NCBI GenBank assembly: GCA_020201415.1
Contig: JAIVGW010000291.1
Span: 1 to 8,785 of the forward strand
DNA from: Lentisphaerota bacterium
GTDB lineage: Bacteria > Verrucomicrobiota > Kiritimatiellia > JAAZAB01
Length of the DNA: 8,785 nucleotides
Direction: 5' to 3'
Part shown: one piece after another, positions 1-6,560 of the stretch
Numbering within the stretch: position 1 is the stretch's first letter
Layout: each line of letters starts with the position of its first letter
Position numbers and translations under genes: made by a program
The notes under the pieces: generated by a model
The model's database searches: none
Seen by the model: the letters and a program-made list of their open reading frames with translations, nothing else
Told to the model about the DNA's origin: nothing

Positions 1-31
1 GATTAACTGCTGATTTAATCAGTCCTTTCGT

Positions 32-718
32 CTACTCCCGGTCAGCCAGCCAGACCAGCACCTGCGGAACCCCCGCCAGGGCGCGCACGGCCGGCAGGCG
101 ATCATCTGCGTTTACCAGTCGATCAATGACAACGCGTTTGGCCGGACCGACCGCCAGCACCACCAGTAATTCCACCCGGGCCAGCAATGCCGGGCTGACA
201 CTGACCCGCGCTGGCGGATCGGGACGCGGCACCCCGACGGCCCATTCTCCCTCCGCACGCGCCAGGTCTTCCGCCGTAAACAGCGAGGCCACATGCCCAT
301 CCGTTCCGATGCCCAACAATCCCAAGGTAATGCGTCCCCCGGCCCGAATGAAAGCATCAAGTTGAAGATGGTATGCCCGGGCCGCCATTGCCGGATCCGG
401 CACCGGTTCGGGAAGAATCATTTGATCCTCCGGCAGGGCCAGGGTTTGCAGCAATGGTTGGACAGTGTGGAAGTTGCTCTGATCAGAATCTCGCGGCACC
501 AAGCGCTCGTCCGAGAGTAACAGGCGCAGGTTGCGACAAAGCGGCGTCGGATGCAGGCCGCCGGCTTTGCGGTAAGCGCGCACCACGGTACGGCCGCCGG
601 TAAGCATCACGGCATGCGCACGGGGCGCCGACATCTTCAAATGACGCCAAAGCATGTTGGCCACGGCATCCGCCAGCCGCGCGGCGGAATCAAAATGCAC
701 CGCCATCAATTCCCGCAT
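32..718 (-). CDS. pgl: 6-phosphogluconolactonase (Pgl/DevB type)
   Basis: This cytoplasmic enzyme hydrolyses 6-phospho-glucono-1,5-lactone to 6-phosphogluconate, the second step of the oxidative pentose phosphate pathway. The 228-residue protein has the usual length and motif order of the DevB/SOL family of the NagB-like fold. It shows LTGGRT at residues 39-44, SDERLVP at 69-75 followed by the SN pair at 81-82, and the signature GIGTDGHVASLF at 136-147. RVSVSPALL at 171-179 matches the usual late substrate-site segment. The ATG at 718 lies three bases after the zwf stop, with a GGGAG in the end of zwf serving as ribosome site. A second in-frame ATG at 706 (residue 5) is an equally plausible start. 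It is the last gene of the dsbD-zwf-pgl operon and catalyses the step after Zwf. Identity is very likely; only the exact start is uncertain. Confidence 0.95.
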   Translation of the reverse strand: MRELMAVHFDSAARLADAVANMLWRHLKMSAPRAHAVMLTGGRTVVRAYRKAGGLHPTPLCRNLRLLLSDERLVPRDSDQSNFHTVQPLLQTLALPEDQMILPEPVPDPAMAARAYHLQLDAFIRAGGRITLGLLGIGTDGHVASLFTAEDLARAEGEWAVGVPRPDPPARVSVSPALLARVELLVVLAVGPAKRVVIDRLVNADDRLPAVRALAGVPQVLVWLADRE

Positions 719-721
719 GAT

Positions 722-2194
722 TCACTCCCGAAATACACCACAATCTTCAGCCAGACGTCGGGCCGCCGCGGGTCCGGGGCCGCCCCATTCGTAAGGCTCA
801 GGTTCATGTTTTCCCCGGTCGATTTCGTGCAGTACGGGGGTGAACACATCCCAGGCGGCGGCCAATTCATCCTCGCTGATGAACAACCCGTGATCGCCCT
901 GCAACGCCTCCCACAAAAGGCATTCGTAAGCCGAAGGGATCGTCTTGCGGCGAAAAGCCGCGGCATAACGCAAATCCAGCGGAGTCTCCACCATTTCCAT
1001 GGCTAGCCCTGGAAGTTTGTTGACCACGCGCAGGTAAATGGCTTCGTCCGGCTGAACCCTTAAAACCAGCATGTTGGCCCGGCGCGGCGCGGGCAAGTTT
1101 CCGAAAATATTGCCGGGCACGGGATGAAAATGCAGGCGGATTTCCGTCGTACGCCGGGCCAGAGCCTTGCCGGCCCTGATCAAAAAAGGCACCCCCTGCC
1201 AGCGGGGATTTTCCACCCGCAGGCGCAGGGCGGCATAGGTGGGAGTGCGGGAATCTTTCGGCACATGCGGTTCCGCTCTATAATCAGGACGCATTTTGCC
1301 CTCGACACGCGCACGCCTATACTGGCCAAGCACCATATCCAAACGGCGTACCCGGGCCACACTCCGCAGCAACCTGACCTTGGAAGCACGCACAGCCTCC
1401 GGCTCATCCAGGGCGGTAGGCGGTTCCATGGCCGTCAGGGCCAGCATTTGCAACAGATGATTCTGCACCACATCGCGCACAATGCCGTATTGATCAAAAT
1501 ACCCCCCCCGCAGCCCCACTCCGTCAGCTTCCTGCCAGATGATCTCAACTCCGGCGATATGGCGGCGGTTCCAGAGTGGTTCAAATACAGCGTTGGCGAA
1601 ACGCAGCACCAGTAGATTCTGAATGACTTCCTTGCCCAGGTAATGATCAATCCGGAAAGTCTGTTCTTCGGTAAAAACCTGGCGCATGGCGTGAACCAGG
1701 CGATCGGAACTTGAACGATCCGACCCGAACGGTTTTTCGATGACCACCCGCGACCAGTCCGGGCCGCCGCAATGAACCAGCCCGGCGCCGCCGATCGCCT
1801 GCGCCACTTCAACGAACAATGAGGGCGGCACAGCCATATAGAAAAGCCGATCTCCACCGGCGCCACCTTCCAGATCACGCAGCAGGCCGTAGAGATCCAG
1901 AAAGGCATCGATTGAAGCATATTCACCACGGCAGTAAAAACAACGCGACAGAAAATCATCCGTAAATTTCCGGCAGTCCCGACGTGGTGTATGCCGGCAG
2001 GTCACGGTTTCCGCCAAAGCGGCACGGAAAGTTTCATTAGTGAAATCGCTCCGCGCGAAACCAATTACCTGGAAACGCGCCGGCAGCAGCTTGCGGCAGT
2101 ACAGGGTGAACAGGGCAGGAATGACCTTGTGGCGCGCCAGATCGCCGGAAGCGCCTATCACCACGATGCTCAAAGGTTTGCCCCTGCCTTTCAT
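722..2194 (-). CDS. zwf: Glucose-6-phosphate 1-dehydrogenase
   Basis: This enzyme oxidises glucose 6-phosphate to 6-phosphogluconolactone while reducing NADP+ (or NAD+), and is the entry point of the oxidative pentose phosphate pathway. The 490-residue length is normal for bacterial Zwf. The N-terminal Rossmann nucleotide motif GASGDLA is at residues 14-20, EKPFG at 153-157, and the active-site signature RIDHYLGKE at 181-189, including the catalytic His. The C-terminal half has the usual FLIRAGKALARRTTEI block around 337-352. The start is ATG at 2194, whose ATGA overlaps the dsbD stop by four bases. The nearby ribosome-site match (GGTGAG) is only two bases from the ATG, so translation is probably coupled to dsbD. 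The pgl gene follows after 3 bases. No frame damage or missing key residue is seen. NADP versus NAD preference cannot be read reliably from the sequence. Confidence 0.97.
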   Translation of the reverse strand: MKGRGKPLSIVVIGASGDLARHKVIPALFTLYCRKLLPARFQVIGFARSDFTNETFRAALAETVTCRHTPRRDCRKFTDDFLSRCFYCRGEYASIDAFLDLYGLLRDLEGGAGGDRLFYMAVPPSLFVEVAQAIGGAGLVHCGGPDWSRVVIEKPFGSDRSSSDRLVHAMRQVFTEEQTFRIDHYLGKEVIQNLLVLRFANAVFEPLWNRRHIAGVEIIWQEADGVGLRGGYFDQYGIVRDVVQNHLLQMLALTAMEPPTALDEPEAVRASKVRLLRSVARVRRLDMVLGQYRRARVEGKMRPDYRAEPHVPKDSRTPTYAALRLRVENPRWQGVPFLIRAGKALARRTTEIRLHFHPVPGNIFGNLPAPRRANMLVLRVQPDEAIYLRVVNKLPGLAMEMVETPLDLRYAAAFRRKTIPSAYECLLWEALQGDHGLFISEDELAAAWDVFTPVLHEIDRGKHEPEPYEWGGPGPAAARRLAEDCGVFRE

Positions 2195-3792
2195 AACTCA
2201 CCATTGACGGTTCGGCCAGGCGTCAACACCACATAGGTCGGCAGCCCCAGCACCTTGAAAGCATCCAGCACTTCACGGGTCTGGGGATGATCGGGCCGCT
2301 CCGCCTGGTATTTCAGCAGGACGAATCCGCGCATACGTGCCAACACATCGGGATGGCGCAGGGTCGTTTCATCCATGGCAAGACAGTTCTTGCACCAGGT
2401 GGCCCAGAAATCGATCAGCAATGGACGATCCTCGGATTCGGCCTGCAACAACGCCGCCGGCAAATCCGTCAGCCAGTCCGCCCTCTGCCCGCCCGCCGCA
2501 GGCTCACTTTCTACTGCCGGGACAGCTTCATATTCCATAAGGCGCCAGCCCTGATGCAGATAATACAGGGCCAAAAGCAGGATCAACAGTCCCATGATGC
2601 GTTTAACCCACTGCATCCAGGCCCCGGGCTTCGGCAACACCGCCAACCCGGCGCCGGCGGCCGGCCAGGGCAGCGCCATACCCAAGCCCAGCATGAACGG
2701 CAGTAGCAGACCGCTCAGACGATAACCTTCCGCATACCAGGTCATGGCATAAGTCAGGACGGTAATCACTACCGGCGCCACACAGGCGCCTGCCAGCAGC
2801 GCTGAAAGCGCCCCCATCAGGAAAACCGCCACCCCACCCATCCGCTGAAAAGACCAGCGCGACTGCCAGCGGCTGAAATCAAACACCAGCAGGTCGAACA
2901 TCGCCGCCGCCATCACGAGAAAAAGCAGACCCACACTGAAATTGAACCAGGGCGTCGCATTGATCGTTCCGAAGGTACGGCCGGTCAGCATCACAACCAA
3001 CCCCAGGCTGCCATAGGCCAGGGCAATCCCGGCACCGTATAGCAGCCCCAGCCGGAATCCTCGCCAGCGTGAAGCCGCATTCCCTGCAGTCCGCATGCCG
3101 GCGCCAATGATCGCCAGATTGACCGGAACCATTGGCAGGACACAAGGAGTGAGATTAAGCGCCAGTCCCCCCAGCAAAACAACGGTCAACAACCACCACA
3201 GCCCTTTTTTATCATTGCTGCCATCTTCAGTATCCACGTCAGGCAGGCGCACGGCAGACTCCAGAAATTCCATAAACGCGCGCGGACGCAGGTATCCGGA
3301 CTGGCTGTCACGCACCGTAAAACGCGCCAGCAAGGCGCGCCAGTCCGGCATGGCATCCACGGGAGACGGCGCGGATTGTTCCTCAGTAACCGCCCCTGCT
3401 CGCAATACCAGGTCCACCGTGACCGGCAGGAAGCATATAAATTCATCACACCCCAGATAGGTGATACTCGCCGTAAGAGGTCCTTCGGGAAGCTCTGTCA
3501 AAGCATACACGGCTGTGAAGCCGGAAGTATAAACCGGCTTGATGGCTCCGGAGAAACTGTCCGGCAGATCGGTCGGCTCGGGCACGGCCACCTGCTCCAG
3601 AGGCACTTCCGGGAACAACTTCAGTTTAAACTCATCGGCATAAAGTCTATGACCTTCCGGCACACCGACTCTTACGATCAAAAGAGCCGGAAACACACCG
3701 GACGGACGCAATTCGGCCTCAACATCAAAAGGCGATGCCCAAGCCCGCAGCGCCAGGGCCAGCAGACTTAACCATATAAATATCACACGCAT
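2191..3792 (-). CDS. dsbD: DsbD-type thiol:disulfide interchange protein
   Basis: DsbD carries electrons from cytoplasmic thioredoxin across the inner membrane to reduce periplasmic disulfides and cytochrome c maturation partners. The 533-residue protein has all three modules and three cysteine pairs. A signal peptide occupies residues 1-19 and ends in an AWA-type cleavage site. The periplasmic alpha domain (about 20-135) has C115 and C120. A multi-pass membrane core (about 198-412) contains TPCVLP with C217 and GACVAP with C337. The C-terminal thioredoxin-like domain (about 440-533) has WCKNC with C467 and C470. I chose ATG 3792 over the longer frame start at 3837, because a strong GGGGAGG site lies four bases upstream and a clean signal peptide then begins. 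The C-terminus stops soon after the GLPTYVV strand, shorter than E. coli DsbD, so the last strand and helix of the thioredoxin fold seem to be missing. It overlaps zwf by ATGA. CcdA-fusion relatives share this architecture, but the alpha domain favours DsbD. Confidence 0.93.
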   Translation of the reverse strand: MRVIFIWLSLLALALRAWASPFDVEAELRPSGVFPALLIVRVGVPEGHRLYADEFKLKLFPEVPLEQVAVPEPTDLPDSFSGAIKPVYTSGFTAVYALTELPEGPLTASITYLGCDEFICFLPVTVDLVLRAGAVTEEQSAPSPVDAMPDWRALLARFTVRDSQSGYLRPRAFMEFLESAVRLPDVDTEDGSNDKKGLWWLLTVVLLGGLALNLTPCVLPMVPVNLAIIGAGMRTAGNAASRWRGFRLGLLYGAGIALAYGSLGLVVMLTGRTFGTINATPWFNFSVGLLFLVMAAAMFDLLVFDFSRWQSRWSFQRMGGVAVFLMGALSALLAGACVAPVVITVLTYAMTWYAEGYRLSGLLLPFMLGLGMALPWPAAGAGLAVLPKPGAWMQWVKRIMGLLILLLALYYLHQGWRLMEYEAVPAVESEPAAGGQRADWLTDLPAALLQAESEDRPLLIDFWATWCKNCLAMDETTLRHPDVLARMRGFVLLKYQAERPDHPQTREVLDAFKVLGLPTYVVLTPGRTVNGEL

Positions 3793-3796
3793 GTAA

Positions 3797-3803
3797 CCTC
3801 CCC
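3797..3803 (-). promoter_or_regulatory. Strong ribosome binding site of dsbD
   Basis: On the minus strand this reads GGGGAGG, four bases before the ATG at 3792. It decides that start over the in-frame upstream ATG at 3837. Confidence 0.8.
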
Positions 3804-3841
3804 AACCATATCCAGTCTGATAACCGCCATCTTCCACACAT

Positions 3842-4216
3842 TCAAGTCTTGCGCCAATTATTGATTACATCGATAATCGTCCGCACATAGTCACATTCGC
3901 ACAATTGCGGGCATGGACGAAGATTACTCCGGTAAAGGCAGTTTTCCGAACAGCGCGGCGAAGATCGCGTGCGCATGATCGGTCGGCCATAGAGATCGGC
4001 AAAAGCTTCAGCCGCAACGGCAAAGGTGGTCAGACAGCCCTTGCGCATATGCGTAAAAATAAAAAAACCATGCCCCGGTTGGTCAAAGTTGGTCTGGTAA
4101 CCGCTCAGGCGCACTTGTACATCTGAGAGCAGATCGGCGCAGGTACGCCAGAGACAACCGCAGGCCGGACATATTTTAAAAGGCAAAAAACGGCATGCTT
4201 CACTGGTTTGCGACAT
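3842..4216 (-). CDS. Cysteine-rich conserved-looking protein of unknown function
   Basis: I do not recognise a named function. The 124-residue protein has 11 cysteines (residues 8, 16, 19, 21, 26, 61, 89, 93, 102, 106, 108), arranged like metal-binding or redox sites. There is a CPACGC knuckle near the N-terminus and a C-terminal block of the form CxxxC, then RPCPxxCxCxYVR. The middle (about 34-82) is free of cysteine apart from C61 and looks like a small globular domain, with the segments VRLSGYQTNF, GHGFFIFTH and AFADLYGRPI. There is no signal peptide or membrane segment, so it is probably cytoplasmic. ATG 4216 is preferred to the in-frame ATG 4237 because GGCGGAGA lies at suitable spacing before it. 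It precedes dsbD by 49 bases on the same strand and probably heads that redox operon. The layout resembles unnamed CPxCG-type hypothetical proteins I associate with several Gram-negative phyla. Zinc binding is inferred, not shown. The ordered Cys pattern and ribosome site argue for a real gene. Confidence 0.75.
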   Translation of the reverse strand: MSQTSEACRFLPFKICPACGCLWRTCADLLSDVQVRLSGYQTNFDQPGHGFFIFTHMRKGCLTTFAVAAEAFADLYGRPIMRTRSSPRCSENCLYRSNLRPCPQLCECDYVRTIIDVINNWRKT

Positions 4217-4224
4217 TTTTGGTT

Positions 4225-4231
4225 CTCCGCC
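4225..4231 (-). promoter_or_regulatory. Ribosome binding site deciding start of the cysteine-rich gene
   Basis: On the minus strand this reads GGCGGAG, eight bases before the ATG at 4216. The alternative ATG at 4237 has no comparable purine-rich site ahead of it. Confidence 0.6.
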
Positions 4232-4298
4232 GTCCATATGCTTAAGCTGTCGTTCTCACCGCGCTGCTGTTTGGTAGATATTACATAAACGACGCCGG

Positions 4299-4436
4299 AT
4301 TGAAACACGCTCAACCGGCAAGGATATGCAGACCAATACCTGTTCAGCCTGCCATCCGTTTTACACCGGAACGTCCAAGCTGGTGGACACCGCCGGAAGA
4401 GTGGAACAATTCCGTAAAAAATACCAGATCAAGTAG
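4299..4436 (+). pseudogene. rpmE: Ribosomal protein L31 gene, 5'-truncated remnant
   Basis: The frame ending at TAG 4434-4436 translates to the C-terminal two thirds of bacterial L31. It reads IETRSTGKD, then [10 protein letters not shown], then a [20 protein letters not shown] ending and IK. L31 is a protein of the large ribosomal subunit that also helps bridge the subunits. The second zinc-site pair (CSAC, codons at 4341 and 4350) is present. The N-terminal part expected from the family, with an HP-containing start and a C-x-C-G-N segment holding the first cysteine pair, is absent in all three forward frames back to the divergent gene. The same frame meets a stop at 4275, and the first in-frame ATG is 4326, which would give only 36 residues. 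Position directly upstream of prfA is the usual rpmE place in many bacteria, so this is the native locus. A broken gene, a rearrangement junction or an assembly fault would all look like this. Confidence 0.8.
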
Positions 4437-4464
4437 ACTTACCGCAGCTTCTCACCCCAGTGTG

Positions 4465-4488
4465 ACAGACCCCGGCTTAATGGTCTGT
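4465..4488 (+). promoter_or_regulatory. Perfect hairpin in the prfA leader
   Basis: ACAGACC at 4465-4471 is the exact reverse complement of GGTCTGT at 4482-4488, with a 10-base loop. It lies between the rpmE remnant and the prfA start. No T-run follows, so it is not a classical intrinsic terminator. It could be an RNA stabiliser, a processing site between rpmE and prfA, or chance. Confidence 0.35.
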
Positions 4489-4523
4489 GCAACCTGTTGC
4501 CAGCGGTCGGCGCCCACGAAAAC

Positions 4524-5639
4524 ATGCTCACGGACAATCTCAACCAGGCGTTTGCCGAGGAAGTGCGCCGCCGCCTGGCGGAGCGTGAACACCGCATGTC
4601 CGATCCCGCGATGGCTTCCAATCCGGTTCTGTTCCGGCAATTGATCAAGGCCCATGCCCGCCTGAAAAAAATACTTTGCAGTACCGAGCAGTTACTGCAT
4701 CTGCGCCGCACACGTGACGAAGCCCTGGCGATAATACAGGATAAACTTGCCGGGGATGAACTGCAGGAGTTGGCGTGCCAGGAACTGCAGGAGATTGAAC
4801 CCGCCCTGCCGGCCGCTGAGCAGTCCCTGTTGTGCGAACTTATGCCGCCCGACCCCACGGACGACCGCAACACGATCATGGAAATAAGGGCTGGCGCCGG
4901 CGGCCAGGAATCTTCACTGTTTGCAGCCGATCTGCTGCGCATGTACATGCGTTTCGCGGAAAGCCGCAAGTGGCAGGTTGAAATTCTGGACGCCAGCACC
5001 TCTGAAGCCGGCGGTTACAAGGAAGTGGTTTATGCCGTTCAAGGTGAAAACGTTTTTCGCACGCTGCAATATGAGGCCGGCACCCATCGCGTACAGCGCG
5101 TACCGGTCACCGAAGCCTGCGGCCGTATCCATACTTCCACCGTAACCGTCGCCGTACTGCCGGAAGCGGATGAGATGGATGCCATCGAGATCAAACCTGA
5201 AGATTTGAAAATTGATGTTTACCGCGCATCAGGCGCCGGTGGTCAGCATGTGAACAAGACTGACTCGGCCATCCGGATCACCCACCTGCCCAGCGGCATA
5301 GTGGTTGCCAGCCAGGAAGAACGCTCCCAGCATAAAAACCGCGCCAAGGCCATGCGGGTCTTGCGTTCGCGTTTGCTGGCGCGACAAAAGGAACAGAATA
5401 TGCGTCAGATCGGAGACGAGCGCCGTTCCCAGATCGGCACCGGTGAACGCAGCGGACGCATTCGCACTTATAACTTCCCTCAAAATCGCCTGACCGACCA
5501 CCGTATCAATTTTTCATCGCACAACCTCACGCGCGTCCTGGAGGGTGATCTGGATGAACTATTGGAAGCCCTGCACGCTGACCGTATCGCCAGGCGCATG
5601 CAGGACACCATGGATATCAACCGCCTCATCGACGAATGA
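4524..5639 (+). CDS. prfA: Peptide chain release factor 1 (RF1)
   Basis: RF1 enters the ribosomal A site at UAA and UAG stop codons and triggers peptide release. The 371-residue protein carries the stop-codon-reading PVT tripeptide at residues 194-196 (the PxT class that marks RF1; RF2 has SPF). It also has the catalytic GGQ at 239-241 in [15 protein letters not shown]. The N-terminal coiled region (about 1-115), the RAGAGGQES segment at 122-130 and the C-terminal [15 protein letters not shown] segment follow the family order. A TTG at 4497 would add nine residues. ATG 4524 fits the family N-terminus better, although neither start has a good ribosome site. The next gene, prmC, encodes the enzyme that methylates the glutamine of this GGQ, a classic pairing. 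The truncated rpmE lies upstream where an intact rpmE is common. The gene looks intact and functional. Confidence 0.97.
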   Translation: MLTDNLNQAFAEEVRRRLAEREHRMSDPAMASNPVLFRQLIKAHARLKKILCSTEQLLHLRRTRDEALAIIQDKLAGDELQELACQELQEIEPALPAAEQSLLCELMPPDPTDDRNTIMEIRAGAGGQESSLFAADLLRMYMRFAESRKWQVEILDASTSEAGGYKEVVYAVQGENVFRTLQYEAGTHRVQRVPVTEACGRIHTSTVTVAVLPEADEMDAIEIKPEDLKIDVYRASGAGGQHVNKTDSAIRITHLPSGIVVASQEERSQHKNRAKAMRVLRSRLLARQKEQNMRQIGDERRSQIGTGERSGRIRTYNFPQNRLTDHRINFSSHNLTRVLEGDLDELLEALHADRIARRMQDTMDINRLIDE

Positions 5640-5642
5640 ATT

Positions 5643-6521
5643 TTGAAGACGGAACATCCAACACCCCAGCCCACCGTCCGGGAATTCATATTGCAGGCAG
5701 CCACAAAGTTGCGCCGCCGGCATCCCGCGGAGTGTCGTCTGCTGGCGGAACTGCTGCTGGGCATGGAACTGGGCTGCGCGCGCTGGGAACTTGCTCTGCG
5801 TCAGAGCGAACCGATTCCACCCCGCCGCCTCCCAAGACTGCAGCGCAAACTGGAAACTCTGAGCAGGGGCATACCCTGGCAGCACCTGGCGGGAAAAACT
5901 GAATTTTTCGGTCGTTCTTTCCGCTGTGACCGGCGGGCATTGATTCCACGTCCGGAAACCGAACAGCTGGTGACCTGGATCCTGGAACACTGCATCACAC
6001 ACGCTACCGCACGCCCGGTCATTGCCGAAGCGGGAGTGGGCAGCGGCTGCATCATAATCACCCTGGCGCTGGAATTGCCTGAGGCCAACTGTCTGGGAAC
6101 GGATATCAGTGATGAAGCCCTGACGTTGGCCATCGCCAACGCCAGAGCCCGCGGGGTTGCAGGCAGGATCCGTTTCAGCCGGGATGATTTTCTCTCGAGC
6201 CTGCCATCTGCCTCACTGGACATGGTCGTCGCCAACCCACCTTATGTCACCAGCGCCGAATACCGTCGCCTGCCTGCACACATCCGCTGCCACGAACCGT
6301 TGCTGGCCCTGGATGGCGGTCCGGATGGAATGAACGCGGCGCGCCGGCTGGCGCCGCAGGCGGCACGGTGTCTGCGACCCGGCGGCTGGATCTACCTGGA
6401 ATTTGCTCCCGGCAGGATGCGCCGGTTGCGCAAAATACTGGATACAGCCGGGTTTGCCGCCATCGCCACCGGACAGGATTACCATGGCCGGTCACATTTC
6501 ATGCGCGCCTGCAAAAAATAA
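5643..6521 (+). CDS. prmC: Release factor glutamine methyltransferase PrmC
   Basis: PrmC uses S-adenosylmethionine to N5-methylate the glutamine of the GGQ motif in RF1 and RF2, raising release efficiency. The 292-residue protein has a helical N-terminal release-factor-binding domain (about 10-85) and RPETEQLV at 103-110. SAM motif I reads EAGVGSG at 129-135, where Thr or Cys is more usual than this Val. The catalytic NPPY is at 198-201, and EPLLALDGGPDGM at 218-230 is typical of the family. The reading frame is closed upstream by TGA at 5637, so the start must be TTG 5643 or the rarer ATT 5640; the first in-frame ATG (residue 41) would remove most of the N-terminal domain. The ATG at 5636 that overlaps the prfA stop belongs to another frame. 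With only 3 bases between the genes and no clear ribosome site, translation is probably coupled to prfA. It ends 39 bases before the convergent purC. Confidence 0.95.
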   Translation: MKTEHPTPQPTVREFILQAATKLRRRHPAECRLLAELLLGMELGCARWELALRQSEPIPPRRLPRLQRKLETLSRGIPWQHLAGKTEFFGRSFRCDRRALIPRPETEQLVTWILEHCITHATARPVIAEAGVGSGCIIITLALELPEANCLGTDISDEALTLAIANARARGVAGRIRFSRDDFLSSLPSASLDMVVANPPYVTSAEYRRLPAHIRCHEPLLALDGGPDGMNAARRLAPQAARCLRPGGWIYLEFAPGRMRRLRKILDTAGFAAIATGQDYHGRSHFMRACKK

Positions 6522-6533
6522 AATGCAGTCACC

Positions 6534-6547
6534 GGCAAGAAATTGCC
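6534..6547. terminator. Small GAAA-loop hairpin between convergent prmC and purC
   Basis: GGCAA at 6534-6538 pairs with TTGCC at 6543-6547 around a GAAA loop. It lies in the 39-base gap where two operons converge. The stem is short and has no T-run on either side, so a role in ending transcription is only suggested by its place. Confidence 0.25.
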
Positions 6548-6560
6548 AGCTCATCATAGG

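Noticed and set aside
1..22. Palindrome CTGATT-T-AATCAG and GATTAA/TTAATC just after pgl, considered as a terminator
   Set aside because: The stem is short and AT-rich and has no T-run on the minus strand side, so it cannot be supported as a terminator.
551..1006. Open frame of 151 codons on the plus strand opposite zwf and the start of pgl
   Set aside because: It lies antisense to strongly identified zwf and pgl, its translation has no recognisable motif, and long shadow frames are common in this GC-rich sequence.
1124..1615. Open frame of 163 codons on the plus strand inside zwf
   Set aside because: It is fully antisense to the conserved core of zwf, including the active-site region, and has no family features.
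1435..1959. Open frame of 174 codons on the minus strand inside zwf in another frame
   Set aside because: It is an out-of-frame shadow of the same zwf codons.
4300..4312. TGAAACA as a possible parS half-site
   Set aside because: Only one half of the parS palindrome is present; no full TGTTTCACGTGAAACA-like site was seen in the window.
4300..4644. 114-codon plus-strand frame across the rpmE remnant and prfA start
   Set aside because: It is out of frame with both L31 and RF1 and has no coherent protein character.
4439..4999. Open frame of 186 codons on the minus strand opposite the prfA start
   Set aside because: It is serine/arginine-rich low-complexity translation typical of the antisense of a real gene, and prfA is certain here.
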